DNA of 64,000 nt, taken from Rebecca billardiae RCC1528 (taxonomy: Eukaryota > Haptophyta). Each line of letters opens with the position of its first letter. Position 1 is the stretch's first letter. The notes below the pieces were generated by a model. The model saw only the letters and a list, made by a program, of their open reading frames with translations. It did not search any database and was not told where the DNA came from. Below, in pieces: positions 21,402 through 32,346 of the stretch. The stretch covers positions 1,302,001 to 1,366,000 of the forward strand of contig OZ251233.1 in the NCBI GenBank assembly GCA_965240325.2. Reading direction: 5' to 3'. The translations under genes were made by a program, and so were the position numbers.

Positions 21402-21979
21402 GTTATTTGTTGCGGGGTGGAATCCCGATTGCGTCATTCCGGTCCGTCTAAACCGTGTACTTTCAGGGTGACGAGTGACGACCTGTTATGATACAAATAC
21501 CGGCTCGGCCGAGCGGGTATTATTAATCATCAACGGGACCAACCGCCATACGGCCATGGTCCGATGATATATATGCGGGTAAAGTTGGGTAATCGCAGCC
21601 TACTGAAATAAATTGGGCATCACGATGCGGATGCTCGCAACTCACGAGATGACATAAGACACCATCATGACCACGGCTTAGGCTATGCGGTGCCATCTGT
21701 GCATCAGCACGGACTGCCTCAGAAAGTCAAGTGCTGTTCCGAAGCCTGACAGTCGTGCCTGAGCGTCGCTGTGTGCGCCTCGCTCCGTGCTTAGACAGAC
21801 GAATGAGTTCTCCGATCAGTAGTCTTAAACGAAGCCTGCTGGCGGACTCTCAGTAGACAGTACGCTTCTCTGGAGTCTGGGTGCTCTGGCGGACTGCCGA
21901 GCCGGGCCGCGGACGAGCCCCGTTGCAAGTTGACGTTCAGTAGCTTAGTGGCAGGGACGAGCCGCCGCGGCTGGCGCCC
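21402..21979. other. intergenic region between two minus-strand genes
   Basis: This 578-bp spacer is AT-richer than the genes and contains a TGATATATATG patch near 21563. It should hold the receptor promoter and the 3' UTR of the ankyrin gene's upstream neighbour. I see no gene. Confidence 0.4.
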
Positions 21980-24181
21980 TCACTTATTTGGCTGGCCCCG
22001 CCGCCGCCGCGGCCGCCGTGGCCCGCGTCCAGTGGCGCCGACCTCAGCGGCCGCCGCGCCGGACGCCGGCGGCGCGCCCCCGGCCTTGCCCGCGGCCAAG
22101 CCTCCTCCGACGGCGGCGCTCGAGCCTGCCACCCGTGGCAGCATGCCGCTGGCCTCGAGCAGCCTGAGCGCGGCCGGGCAGTGCGTCTTCACCACGCTCA
22201 GCACCGTGGACCCGTGCTCGTCGCGGTCGGCGAGCGCCGCGCGGCCCGTCGAGGAGACGAGCACGCGCAGGCACTCGGCGCACCCCATGCGCGCGGCCAC
22301 GTGCGCCGCTGTCTGCAGGTGCCTGTTGCGGGCGCGCGCGTCAAAGCCGCACGTGAGCAGCAGCGAGACCAGCTCGGGCGACTTGGCGATGGCTGCGGCG
22401 TGGAGCGGCGTCCAGCCGTCGTGGTACGAGCTGGGGGCGAGCGCGGCGGCGGGGCCCTGGTCCGGGGCCCACACGCCCGCCTCCGCGCCCGGCCGCGCGC
22501 ACTCGTCGGCGGCGCCGCCGTTCTGCGCGCCCCCCTCGCAGCCGCCGCCGTCGCCGTCGTCGCCGCGGCCGTCACCGTCGCCGCCGACGGCGCCTCCGTC
22601 GCGGCCGAGCATCAGGTGATGCGTGAGCGTGCGGACGACGCCGACATGCCCGCGCAGCGCCGCGATGTACAGCGGCGCCTCGCGCGAGTGGTTCCGCAGC
22701 GTCGCGTCCGCGCGCGCGTCGAGCAGCGCGCGCACGCTGCACAGATCTCCGGCAAACGCGGCGCGGAACAGGGGCGTGGCGCCGCGCGCGTCCTTGCAGT
22801 TGACCGCGGCGCCCAGCGCGATCAGCAGCCGCGCGGTGGCGCAGTGCTGCGGCGCGCGCGCGTGCGCCGAGCCGCCCGCCGCGGCCTCGTGCAGCGGCGT
22901 CCACCGCGCGCCGTCGCGCGCGCCGAGCGCCGCCGCAACCGCCGTGCGCAGCAGCCGCGCGTCCTCCGCCGGCGCGAGCGGCGGCGGCGCCGACGCCGCA
23001 TGCCCGCGTGCCGCCGCCGCCGCGCGCGCCGGCGCGTGCGCCTCGCGCATCACAAACTCGTGGAGCCGGCGCACGCCCTCGAGCGACGTGAGCGTAATGA
23101 TCGCGCCGTGGCCATGCGCGAGCAGCGCGCCCGCCGCATCGAGCTCCCGCGGCCGCCAGTACGTGGCATCGACGAGAGTGCAGCCCGGGAGCAGCAGGCC
23201 GGCTGCGGCCGCGGCCGCGGCGCCAGCGCCGGGCGGCGGCGCAGCCTCGGCGGCGTCGGCGGCACCGACCTCGGCCGCGGCGGGCGCGGAGCCCAGAGCG
23301 GGCGAGTCGGCGAGCGGGCGCTGGAACTGCGCGCCGCCGAGGAACAGCGCCCGGAGCGAGCCGCCCGCCGCCGAGGTGTGCAGCTGGCGCAGCAGCCGGC
23401 CAACTGACAGGCCCGGGGCGCGCAGGTTGGGGAGGGACAAGTACTTGAGGCTGCTCAGGCCGCCGCCGGGCAGGCAGGCGCAGCCGGAGGGCGGCGAGGG
23501 CGAGACCGACGCCGCGCCCAGCAGGTGCGCGCAGAGCGCGGACTCGACGGAGACGCTCGACTCGACGAGCGCGGTGAGCGCCGGCGCGCTCCGCGCGAGC
23601 GTCGTGCTGCCCCCGCCCGCCGCGGCGCACGCGGCGGCGCCGCCGCTGCACAGCGGCTCGCGCGTCACGAGCCGGACAGACTGCAGCACGCCGGCGTCGG
23701 CGAGCGCGCAGGCCGCGCCACTCAGCTCGGTCGTGCCGCTGAACTCGACGACGCTCACGAGCTCGCCGACGAGCCGCGCGGACAGCGGCAGGGGCGTCTC
23801 GCACGCGGCGCGCACGAGCCCGCGCCAGATCGGCGCGGAGAGCCTCGGCGCGGAGTGCAGCCGGACGTTGTGGAAGCGCAGCGTGAGCGAGGCGTGCCCG
23901 GCCGCCTCGCTCAGCCTCGTCGAGGTGGCGCACACTGCGGGCAGGCGCCACGTCGCCACGGCCCGCGAGTGGGTGCACGCGCCGCCATGCGGCGCGAGCG
24001 CGCCGTCGCCGCCGCCGCCGCCGCCACCATCCGTCGCGCGGGCGGCGCGCAGGGCGGGCGGCGGCGGCTGAATCACGACGCTCGGCTCGGAGAGCGCGAC
24101 AATGTGCGCGATGAGCTCGAGCGGCAGGGCCTCGAGCGCGGAATGCGCGCGGAATGGGCGGACACAGTGGCAGTCAGCCAT
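21980..24181 (-). CDS. F-box-like and ankyrin-repeat protein
   Basis: A single exon encodes 733 residues. The start at 24181 (MADCHC) is followed by an F-box-like helix, LEALPLELIAHIVAL (about 15-30). Upstream in-frame ATGs lie in AT-rich non-coding-like sequence. Residues about 90-400 have irregular Leu-rich strands (SLKYLSLPNLRAPGLS, SLRALFLGGAQF) suggesting leucine-rich-repeat-like structure. Residues about 425-680 contain six ankyrin-type repeats with the TPLH core: RWTPLHEAAAGG, GATPLFRAAFAGD, APLYIAALRGH, GWTPLHAAAIAKS, QTAAHVAARMG and STVLSVVKTH. A Gly/Asp-rich insert splits repeats 3 and 4. The tail is basic (RRPRRRRGQPNK). The likely role is a substrate adaptor of an SCF ubiquitin ligase; the F-box is weak, so this is inference. 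Confidence 0.75.
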   Translation of the reverse strand: MADCHCVRPFRAHSALEALPLELIAHIVALSEPSVVIQPPPPALRAARATDGGGGGGGDGALAPHGGACTHSRAVATWRLPAVCATSTRLSEAAGHASLTLRFHNVRLHSAPRLSAPIWRGLVRAACETPLPLSARLVGELVSVVEFSGTTELSGAACALADAGVLQSVRLVTREPLCSGGAAACAAAGGGSTTLARSAPALTALVESSVSVESALCAHLLGAASVSPSPPSGCACLPGGGLSSLKYLSLPNLRAPGLSVGRLLRQLHTSAAGGSLRALFLGGAQFQRPLADSPALGSAPAAAEVGAADAAEAAPPPGAGAAAAAAAGLLLPGCTLVDATYWRPRELDAAGALLAHGHGAIITLTSLEGVRRLHEFVMREAHAPARAAAAARGHAASAPPPLAPAEDARLLRTAVAAALGARDGARWTPLHEAAAGGSAHARAPQHCATARLLIALGAAVNCKDARGATPLFRAAFAGDLCSVRALLDARADATLRNHSREAPLYIAALRGHVGVVRTLTHHLMLGRDGGAVGGDGDGRGDDGDGGGCEGGAQNGGAADECARPGAEAGVWAPDQGPAAALAPSSYHDGWTPLHAAAIAKSPELVSLLLTCGFDARARNRHLQTAAHVAARMGCAECLRVLVSSTGRAALADRDEHGSTVLSVVKTHCPAALRLLEASGMLPRVAGSSAAVGGGLAAGKAGGAPPASGAAAAEVGATGRGPRRPRRRRGQPNK

Positions 24182-24537
24182 TTTTGGCCTGGTCCGGGAC
24201 GTGGCCAGGCCGACTTGTCCGATATAATGAGCCGATTGATGATTTTTGTTCTTCTTTGGGAACAATGTACCGTAGCGACAGCTATTGACGAAGCTCATAC
24301 GATTTCCCGTTCGATAGATATGGCGGGCCGTTATTATTTTACGTATATGTGGAGGCACATGTCATATGTATGGCTCATGGCGTATCATACTGTACGCAAT
24401 ATATATAGATCGTTAGCAATATTTGCGTTGTCATAGTTACTCATATGTATGGGGGTAAAAACGACATCTGATCACTTTTCCACCCAGGCGCGGGCCCACG
24501 CCGAGTCGCCATCCCAAGGTCCCACCGCAGCGCGCAT
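24182..24537. promoter_or_regulatory. bidirectional upstream region (356 bp), AT-rich
   Basis: The spacer lies between divergent starts at 24181 (-) and 24538 (+). It is AT-rich, with ATATATAGATCG near 24400. Promoter function is inferred from position. Confidence 0.3.
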
Positions 24538-25356
24538 ATGATCGTTCGCACTGGCAAGGCAGGTGCCACCGTCCCTCCACCGCGCGAGCCGCAATCCGTT
24601 GGAATGAGCGAGGAGCACACGCCCGCAAACTTCGACGTCGGCGCTCCAAATGTTGGCGGGCTCGCCGAGCTCGGCGGCGACGCGGAGTTCTTGGCCAAGT
24701 TGAGCCAACCGAAGATGACCGGCGACCAGTACAACTACCTGTGGACCGCGATCAACGGCGGGACGCAGGCCGCGCGCGACTCGATCGCCGTCTCCGCCGA
24801 GGTGGCCCTCGTGATCGCCACGCTGATGCTCTCCTTCATCATGCCGCAGATCCTCGTCTCACCGGATGACCTCGGCGTGACCGCCGGCTACGCCGACAAC
24901 GAGGTGATGGCGCTGCGGATCTCCCGGCTGATCCTGCACTTCAACGTGGCTTCGCTCATCCTTTCCCTCGTCGCCTTCGCGTACAGCTGGGCGATCATCT
25001 TCCAATGCTTCGCCTGCCCCAACTCGAAGACGTTTGTGAAGTGGCTCATGGCATCCGGGCCGATGCTGCTGCCGGTGCTTGGAGGCTGGATTCATATTTG
25101 CGCCCTGCTGTGCTTCTTCGTCGTGCTCGCGCTGACGGAGGTGGGCCAGGACCCGCGCGTGATGGTAGACGTGGTCGTCGACGCTATCATTCTCATCGTG
25201 TGCGCAACCATCTTCGGCTTCTTTCAGACCACCAGGTTCGAGTCCAAGCTGCAGATCACCAAGGCGGACCGTGTGGCAATCCAGGAGCGCGGCATCGAGC
25301 AGCTGCGCCGCTACCACGCGGAGTGCTTCGGCCCAGGGGCGTCGCGCACATCCTGA
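24538..25356 (+). CDS. four-TM membrane protein of unknown family
   Basis: The frame from the first ATG gives 272 residues. A second ATG at 24604 (MSEEHTPANF) has the better start context (G at -3) and may be the true start, giving 250 residues. After a hydrophilic N-terminus, four hydrophobic helices are visible near residues 85-106, 130-155, 170-195 and 208-228 of the long form (VALVIATLMLSFIMP; LILSLVAFAYSWAIIF; LLPVLGGWIHICALLCFFVV; DAIILIVCATIFGFF). The C-terminal tail is charged (RFESKLQITKADR). Third-base GC is lower than in most neighbours. No family is recognised. Membrane topology is well supported; function is not. Confidence 0.75.
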   Translation: MIVRTGKAGATVPPPREPQSVGMSEEHTPANFDVGAPNVGGLAELGGDAEFLAKLSQPKMTGDQYNYLWTAINGGTQAARDSIAVSAEVALVIATLMLSFIMPQILVSPDDLGVTAGYADNEVMALRISRLILHFNVASLILSLVAFAYSWAIIFQCFACPNSKTFVKWLMASGPMLLPVLGGWIHICALLCFFVVLALTEVGQDPRVMVDVVVDAIILIVCATIFGFFQTTRFESKLQITKADRVAIQERGIEQLRRYHAECFGPGASRTS

Positions 25357-26034
25357 GCGCGCGCGCGCCGCGCGCAGCCTGGGACGAGCGCACGCTACGT
25401 CCCACGCCGCCTCGCTGTGCGGGCGCGGCCTCTACTATCATCATGATCGATCGAAGCAACTATATCTTTTTCGTCAATCAACAAGTGCCGAGGATGCCCA
25501 GCGCTTCCGAGTGTCCGCCTGTCCGACCCGCGGGCACGTTCGATGAAGCAAGGCGCGCGCCTTTGCGTCGCCGATTCCCAAAGCGCGGCCCGCAGCTCTG
25601 AAACTCGATTCACTATCTCCAGATGGAAGCCAATGGTTGACGGCGCGTATGGGCGTATGGCGCCGGCTCCGACGTCGTCACTTGTCTTCTTGTCTCTTGA
25701 CTTCCTGTGAACGACTACTTGCGACCACGATGAGCTTATGGCCTCAATCAGTACAATCAGTACGCGGTTACTGAGTCTGATAGCGTTACACTACTCCTGC
25801 AGACGCGCTGCTAGTAAATTCAGATGCTCAGGCTGACACTGCATGAAGCTACTCGTGACGCTTGCGTCGTCACCGTCACATGGACCCAGTAATGAGGAAT
25901 CAGGATGAAGGGCATGGACCTCTTCCCAACCCGACGTCACCCGGTGTGGACGTGTGGTGGCGTCGCGCGCGCGCGCGCGCAGCACACTCGTAGTCGTACG
26001 CGTACTTAGAATTAAACTGATTATAATATATGAT
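25357..26034. other. intergenic region before the 5-kb element
   Basis: Mixed-composition sequence without a supported gene. A (CG)n run occurs near 25966-25979, and an AT-rich patch directly precedes the element. Confidence 0.4.
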
Positions 26035-26071
26035 TAAACTTTTCTGAGGATAGCGCACCAGCAATTTCCCT
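26035..26071 (+). repeat. left terminal inverted repeat of the 5-kb element
   Basis: 37 bp starting TAAACTTTTCTGAGG and ending GCAATTTCCCT. It is the exact inverted match of 30977-31013. Confidence 0.9.
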
Positions 26072-29000
26072 TGACCGCCATCCGGATTTTACGGAGGCCG
26101 CGTTCAGACGGCGAAACGCGCGATGGAGTGGCCCGTCGTCGCACGACCGCTCTCGCGAGATCGCGACCGTGCGACCTGCGGCGCGGCGCTCGACGCGCTC
26201 TTTCTGCTCGGAGGCCGCGAGGACTCCCAGGTGCGCCAGCTCGCGAGCGCGCACCTTCCTCCTCGCTGCGCTCGTCGCGCACGAGCCGATCTGCAGCAGA
26301 TGTGCAAGGAGCCGCATTGGCCGTGCTTGCGCGCGCGCGGCACGGGCGACACAAAATTTGTTTAGCGCGACCTTTGCGCGCATTCCATTCTCTGATGATG
26401 GTACCCTTGAGCCCCGGACTATGTCGCGCTAAACGCTTTCGCTCTTCGCCGCTGCGTGCGCGCGCAAAGGAGCACTGCAAAGGCAGTGCACAAGCAGATG
26501 CAGTGAGCATTTCTGCTCGTGGGCGGCCTCCATGGCCTCGAGCGTGGTGACGAGCGCGCCGGTGACCACCACGTGGTCCACCTTGGTGGCGCCGGACAGT
26601 CCGGCCGACCCTCGCCGGACTCCACCCTTGCCGCGCGCTGACTGTTTGCCGGTCGTGCAGCTGCGCCGCCAGCCGCTCGGCGCGAGCGGCGAGCGGCCAC
26701 ATGGTGACACAAGATGGTCGAAGGCGTGGCAGCGCGGTGGTGCGTGCGATCGGGGGACCCCACCTAAGCTACGACACGGGCGCGCGCGCTCGTCCGTGCT
26801 CATCACGGTGGTGGACGCGCGCGTCGGGCGCTCATCGGCTGTCGCGCGCTGACCGTTGGGCAGCTTTTGGGTGTCTGCGGCGGCCACAGCTCGCTGGTAC
26901 GGGCCCTATGGTGGCAGCGAGTGGTACGCGGCGTTGTACTAGGTCCATGTGCGTCACGCACGACGCTCGGGCGGCTCGCCCTCGGACCATTGGCTGAGCC
27001 CTACTCGACGCGCGCACTGCGCGCGGGAGCCGCTCGGCAGCTGCTCCGGGCGCGAAGCGCGCCCCGCGCGCTGCACGTGGGCGCGACGAGGTGGTGCGGC
27101 GAGCGTGCGCGAGTGTGTGCGCGTGATGGGCACCACCATGGCGCTACTTGCCATGCACACCTGCCTCTCGCCACGCCTTCGACACGATAGCTGCGACTGC
27201 TGCTCGGAGGTGCGCTCGAGCGCTCGCACGCGTTTGAATCTGGGCTCGGCGGCGACCGCGTGGGCGAGGGGCAGCGCGCTGCGCGGTGGCGGAGTGCGTG
27301 CGGAGCGCAGCCTACACCTCCTACACGCTCCATCCAGACACATCGCGCATGCTCGCGCGACCTCCTCGGTCCATCACGCACGCGTGCGCGCGCAAGCAGG
27401 TGTGCACCCGCCAGGCGCGAGCACGGCGCGCCGCGTTGGCGCGCGCGCACCGATACCCGTGCGCAGCTCGACGAGCGAGCGCGGTGTGTTTCGATGCGTA
27501 TGGGGAGGCTCGAATTTACGCGCGCGCACGCGCCGGCCCTCGCCGCCCCTTCGCTCGCCCATGCTTCATCTGCGCGCTGGGCGTTTGCACGCAGCTGCTC
27601 ATCCTTTCCAACACGTGCACAAACGAGCAGATGGCGCTGGGCGAGGTCGATTGGTGCGTCAGATATTCGGCAACGACCAGCCCGGCTCGTGTGCCGCCGC
27701 TCGTGCTACTCTCGAAGACCACCTCTGGCTCGGTCGCGCGCACGAGGCTGCTCGCGGGCCGAATCGTGCCGTGTACCGTCAAGCTGTACCGTGCGCAGCG
27801 AGGCGCACTCAGACGTCGGCGTGGGCTGGCATGCGAGGGCCCAGCGGTGCGACTCGGCGATGGAGCATGCTCCGGATACGCTTTGGCGCACTTCCCGACG
27901 CGCACGAGCCGCTCGAAGGCGCGGAAGGGCGCCCAAACGGGGCAACCGCCATTTTGCGCCACTTCGGCCCCGATGGCGGTCAAGGGAAATTCTGGCTGGT
28001 ACTCTCCGCCATCGCACTCGCTTCACGCGAGTGCGGCTGGGCTGGACCTCACAGAGTCCGGGAGCGGAGGGGAGGGCACTTCGGGAGCCGCGGTTGATGG
28101 AGGGCCGGCGAGGCCCTCCCCTCGCGTCGCGTGCGCCTCTTGGCTGGTCGTGCGGCAGAGCCGTGTGAGCCCGTTCGAGGGCGTCGCTGAGCGGAGCACT
28201 CGGTAGGACCATATGGAGGAGGGTGCGCGAGCAGGTGAGCGCTCGCGGCTGGTTGTGCACTCGCCACGCCCGTTCTGCACGCACATGAACCGTTTGGGCT
28301 GTGCCTGCCCCGAACGGGCACCGGGTGGCTGGACCACGGGGGTTTCGGGCGCGCGGCGTGTTTCGAGTGGCTGGTAGATACGGCTGGCCAGTCGGAGCTC
28401 ACTAAGCGGATATTTCCTTCGTGTGCATTCGCCCTCACGCGCCACGCGCGCTCGCAACCCCTCTTGTGCTCCACACACTGCAACATGATCGGCGGCTGCA
28501 CCGGCGGTGTTGCTCAACCTCTGGACACTTGCTCTGCCCGAGTCCCTGCGATGGAGCCAGAAGACTGCAGTAGGCACGTGACTGGTCTTCGCCCGGTGCC
28601 AGCCACCAGCTTCCGGCTCGACAGCCAATCCCCTCGTGGCTGTCAGCTGGAGCCTGCCCGCAGCCCACTGCGGTCGTGGCCTGTGCGGTGATGTTTCATT
28701 CATCACACGGCGCCTCAGATAACGAGCCCTCTATCAGCAGCAGCATGCTCTCTCGCGCGGTGGCACCATGGCCATGGGCAAGCTTAGCACCGCTAGCTGG
28801 CTCGCCCCTCGTCGAACGGGTTGTCAGTCTTGGAAGCTTGACGCATTCGTCGTCTCTCATCTCTCGCAAGACGCCACTACTCACGACCAGCCTAGGACGA
28901 CTTCGGCCACGGACTTCAGCGTGCTCGCGTGGAGTGCTGAAGCGTGCTGCCCGGCTGAACAACGAGTCGTCATCACCGTGCCAGGTCGGCAAGGCTGGCC

Positions 29001-30976
29001 GTACTGGCCTCCGGGTCCGCGCGCCGGGCGACACGCCAGGCTGGCACCGGTCTCAAGCAGTGGATGACTGCGGTGAGCGGTCGTACCAGGCCGACGACGG
29101 TCCTACTGTGAGACTGAGTGTGGTGGCGACGTGGAGGCCAGTGCGCATCAGTACAATACCTACGAGTACGCGGTAGGCGACGCGGCGCGCGCGTCAGCCT
29201 GCCGCCCTGCGACTTGGGGCCGTCTCACGTCTGTGCGGGCCGCGCGAAGCGCCACCTTAAAGCAGTGGTGCGGATGATCTGGTGCTGATGCGGCCAATGC
29301 TGATAGCTTTCGTGGCTGTGACCGCTGCTAAGCCTATATGTGACAGTGACTTAGCTACTACTGAGCCGACCAGCCCTTGGGCCCGGCGGGCTGTGAGGGG
29401 TACGCGGGTCTGCCGTACCGTCGGACTCATGGGACCGTGTAATAACTACTCTGACTCTCTGTCAGACTGTCGTGGCTCGTAGTGCCAGATCTGAGATCGC
29501 GGCGGACACTGTTAACTACAATGACTAGACTACAGTGAGTACTGAGCAGAGACTGCTGCTTAGTGAGGCTGACCAGTGACCGACGCCGCGCCCGCTTCGG
29601 ATCGTGTAACATTGCTAAGACGACTGACGGTAACCGCTGATCGACGAAACTATCCGCGGACGGCGGATCGTCATCAGCCGGAGATAATCACTCACTAATC
29701 AGATCATCGATCGGATGTAATTCGGCGGTCCGCTACACAGCTGTCACAGTCGTCTGGCAGCACTACTACTACATGGCGCGCACACAAGTCTCCTTCAACG
29801 CCGGGCGCTATATGGTCTCCTAGGAGACCGCCTCCGCGACCCGACCCCGGGCCCAGGCTGCCCAGGGCACTCAGGGCTGGCTGCGGCAGGCGCGCACTGA
29901 CGCGGTGACGCGCCACACTGCGTACCTACGGTCTGGCGGCGGCGCCGCCCGGGCCAGACTCGAGGCAGCTGAGGCGTTAGATAGTGAGGCGTCTGCGTGT
30001 GGCAATGCAGACTGGAGACCTGCCTACCCGCCTGGCACAGACATCACGGCTGGGAAGCCAATCGGCCGCAATGGCGGCGGCAGACTCGCCAGCGGCAGCC
30101 TCAGCTCATCGTCGCGCAGAAGCTGTGCGCGACCACTCCTAGGCGTGCAGTACGCCCATCGCGGCACGGCGCCCTCCAGAGCGTCTGCCAGTCGATGCCA
30201 ACCTTTTCAAGTCTCGGCTGGAGCTTATCGTGGGCTGGCGCATCGACGCTCCGGCGTCGATCGCGTGCCGCCAGCAGAACAACGCGCGCCCATGCAGGCC
30301 ATCAGCCGCAGCAGCGCTAAGGCCGCTCAGATCAGCAGCCGCATGAGGTCGTGCGACTGCGCGCGCAACCGCAGCTGCAATTCCAGGCGCCTGACACGCT
30401 GGGCCACTGGTGAGAGCACGTCATGATGAGCCTCGGGAGAGATCTCCGCGGGCACCGTGCTGCCCACGCCGCCGACACGACCTGCGCACGTACACGCGGC
30501 GACCACGGGGACAGTGTGAGATAGAGCTTGCAGTGCTCACGCATGAGCACCTCAGGGACATGACGGCGCAAGCGCGGTCTATGTTTGGCAGATGGTATGC
30601 CACAAGCACCATCGGACTACGCCCCTCCGAGCCCCCCCCTCGCCGCACTTCTGGCGCACGCAGCCCCTGACGTACACGCCCCCGCAAACACGGCAATCGT
30701 GCACGCGCACCCCGCGTGCGGGCAGGGCGAGTGCGGTGGAGCACTTACGTGGTGGTGTGGGCAAGTCGCGCTTCCTGGACCGGCCGTTCGGCATGCCGCG
30801 CAGGCCCGAGCGCGCCGGCTCCACGCGCACCGCTCACTCCCGCGGCGCCGGGTCGATCACGAGGTGGGCGTCCACGCCCAGTCCGGTGCTCCACCCCGGC
30901 CTGTGAGGTTAGCCCCAGACGGGCTGTGCCCGCCGAGTAACGATGGCGGCGCAGTCCGGAGGAGAGTACCAGACAG

Positions 30977-31013
30977 AGGGAAATTGCTGGTGCGCTATCC
31001 TCAGAAAAGTTTA
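30977..31013 (-). repeat. right terminal inverted repeat of the 5-kb element
   Basis: 37 bp starting AGGGAAATTGC and ending AGAAAAGTTTA. It is the exact inverted match of 26035-26071. Confidence 0.9.
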
Positions 31014-31057
31014 CACATATCCAGGCCGAGGCGGTGCTCCATCCCGGCCCCGCTCCC

Positions 31058-31171
31058 GTAGGGGGGCAGGGCTGCGGGTGGCGCACTGTCTGACCTGGTC
31101 GGAAGGCGCGGACGCATTCTATGTGTCTGTTGCACTCTGAGCCTGACGCTTGTCCGATGCTGCCACGTCGT

Positions 31172-31175
<4 letters not shown>
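31058..31175 (+). repeat. dispersed repeat, copy 1, followed by a TA tail
   Basis: From GTAGGGGGGCAGGGCTGCGG to CCACGTCGTTAAATA this block matches 52071-52206 almost base for base. The main difference is about 18 bp missing in two places. Both copies run directly into a (TA)n tract, as a retroposon tail would. No Pol III A/B boxes were recognised. Confidence 0.8.

Positions 31176-31226
<51 letters not shown>
31175..31226. repeat. (TA)n microsatellite
   Basis: About 52 bp of perfect TA dinucleotides follow the dispersed repeat. Confidence 0.97.
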
Positions 31227-31229
<3 letters not shown>

Positions 31230-32346
31230 TTCCGTCACCGGCCGCTATACGGTCGCGCCGCGGGTGCAATGCACGCGTGCACACGCTCACAACGGGGTCG
31301 CTGACGGCTCTGCGCGTTCACAGGGCGGCTCCTACCTTCGGCACGGGGCTGGCTCACAGCACCATGCCGCGAAATCCGCTCTGTTTTCTGCCTCAACACG
31401 CCATCGTGGGCGACAGCTCCGCCAGCCGAGGCGACCGCCATGCTCGGAAATCCGGCTGCTGTCAAAGACCGCTTCTGAGCGCGCCAAAAACCGCCCTCGG
31501 CCGGCAATGATGGCGCCGGATGGTGCCCACGCACGCTCTCCAAGGGCGTTCCCGGGATCCTGCCACACGCTCCCGAAAGCAATGCCCCCCCGGCTGGGGC
31601 GGGGGCATTGCTACCGGAGTGGCCCGGGCCGTAATCAAATGTACCCGTTTGAAATAGAGGAAGCCAATTTCAATAGGAACGCGGTTCGATTTGGCGTATG
31701 ACCAGTGCGGGGAACGCCCCTGGAAGAGAGACCTGGAAACTGGTTTCAGACGCAAGAGCACGCTGCCAGTACTCTCACTCGGCCACAGACCAAACAAATT
31801 CTATGATTTAAAGACACAGGCACGAGGGCGCAGCTCTCCTGATTCGTCTGTAGTGGTACTGGTCGAAGCTTGCAGCAGTGGCAGTGGTGTGAGCGCGTTG
31901 ATGTTGGTCCCCATGGCGGATGTCGTTGTTGTCGTCGTCCGGACGTCGTCAGGCCCACCAGGAAGTGCATGGGTACGAAATCAAAGGCGAGTGAGCATGT
32001 TGGCGTCGGCCAGGCCGTCCCCTACTTGGTCAGCAGCTGGTGCGGATGATGTCGTCGCCTACTTGGTCAGTGGCAGGTCATGGTGGACGATGGTGTAGCC
32101 TGTTCTTGGTCAGCAGCTGGTGGATGATGTTGTGGCCGAAGTTAGTAGTAGTTGGAGACCGGCGTTACCGGACTTCATGCGTCGGATTTTCCCGTCGCCC
32201 ACCACTCGCGGGGCCGGTTCCGGCGCGACCAAAAGTTATTCGACGACGTGTGGTTCCGGCGCTCACAAACATTGCCGACGTCCGTGCTGGCGGCACAGAC
32301 AGCGGCGGCAACCGACGCGCGCCCTCTTCCCCGTCCGTCCACCACG
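31227..32346. other. gene-free region with small repeats upstream of the CPBP gene
   Basis: No supported gene. It holds copy 2 of the short dispersed repeat (31801-31850). It also holds a degenerate tandem array (about 32015-32140) whose units contain ACTTGGTCAGCAGCTGGTG or TTCTTGGTCAGCAGCTGGTG followed by GGATGATG. Confidence 0.5.
31801..31850 (+). repeat. short dispersed repeat, copy 2 of 3
   Basis: Starts CTATGATTTAA and contains GACACAGGCACGAGGGCGC and CTCTCCTGATTCGTC. It aligns with 8384-8434 and 33772-33820. Confidence 0.6.

Larger units (their letters stand above)
26035..31013. mobile_element. candidate non-autonomous DNA transposon with perfect 37-bp inverted ends
   Basis: Bases 26035-26071 and the reverse complement of 30977-31013 are identical over 37 bp. 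The outermost two bases are TA at both ends, so a TA target duplication flanking a 35-bp terminal repeat (beginning AACTTTTCTGAGG) is the simplest reading, as for Tc1/mariner-like elements. The 4.9-kb interior has several open frames of 150-380 codons on both strands, but none shows a transposase motif or domain that I recognise. An internal stretch (about 27962-28010) shares GATGGCGGTCAAGGGAAATT with the left end and CTGGTACTCTCC with the subterminal right end. The element is probably defective or mobilised in trans. The inverted repeat is seen directly; the class is inferred. Confidence 0.65.

Noticed and set aside
18042-21491. 1,149-codon open frame on the plus strand
   Set aside because: Antisense of the ANF-receptor/nucleoside-hydrolase gene. 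The translation is Arg/Ala-rich noise caused by GC-biased third positions.
26949-28206. Three plus-strand frames of 300-382 codons inside the 5-kb element
   Set aside because: No motif, no consistent codon bias and all three frames open at once. Treated as chance frames in GC-rich DNA, although a cryptic transposase cannot be fully excluded.
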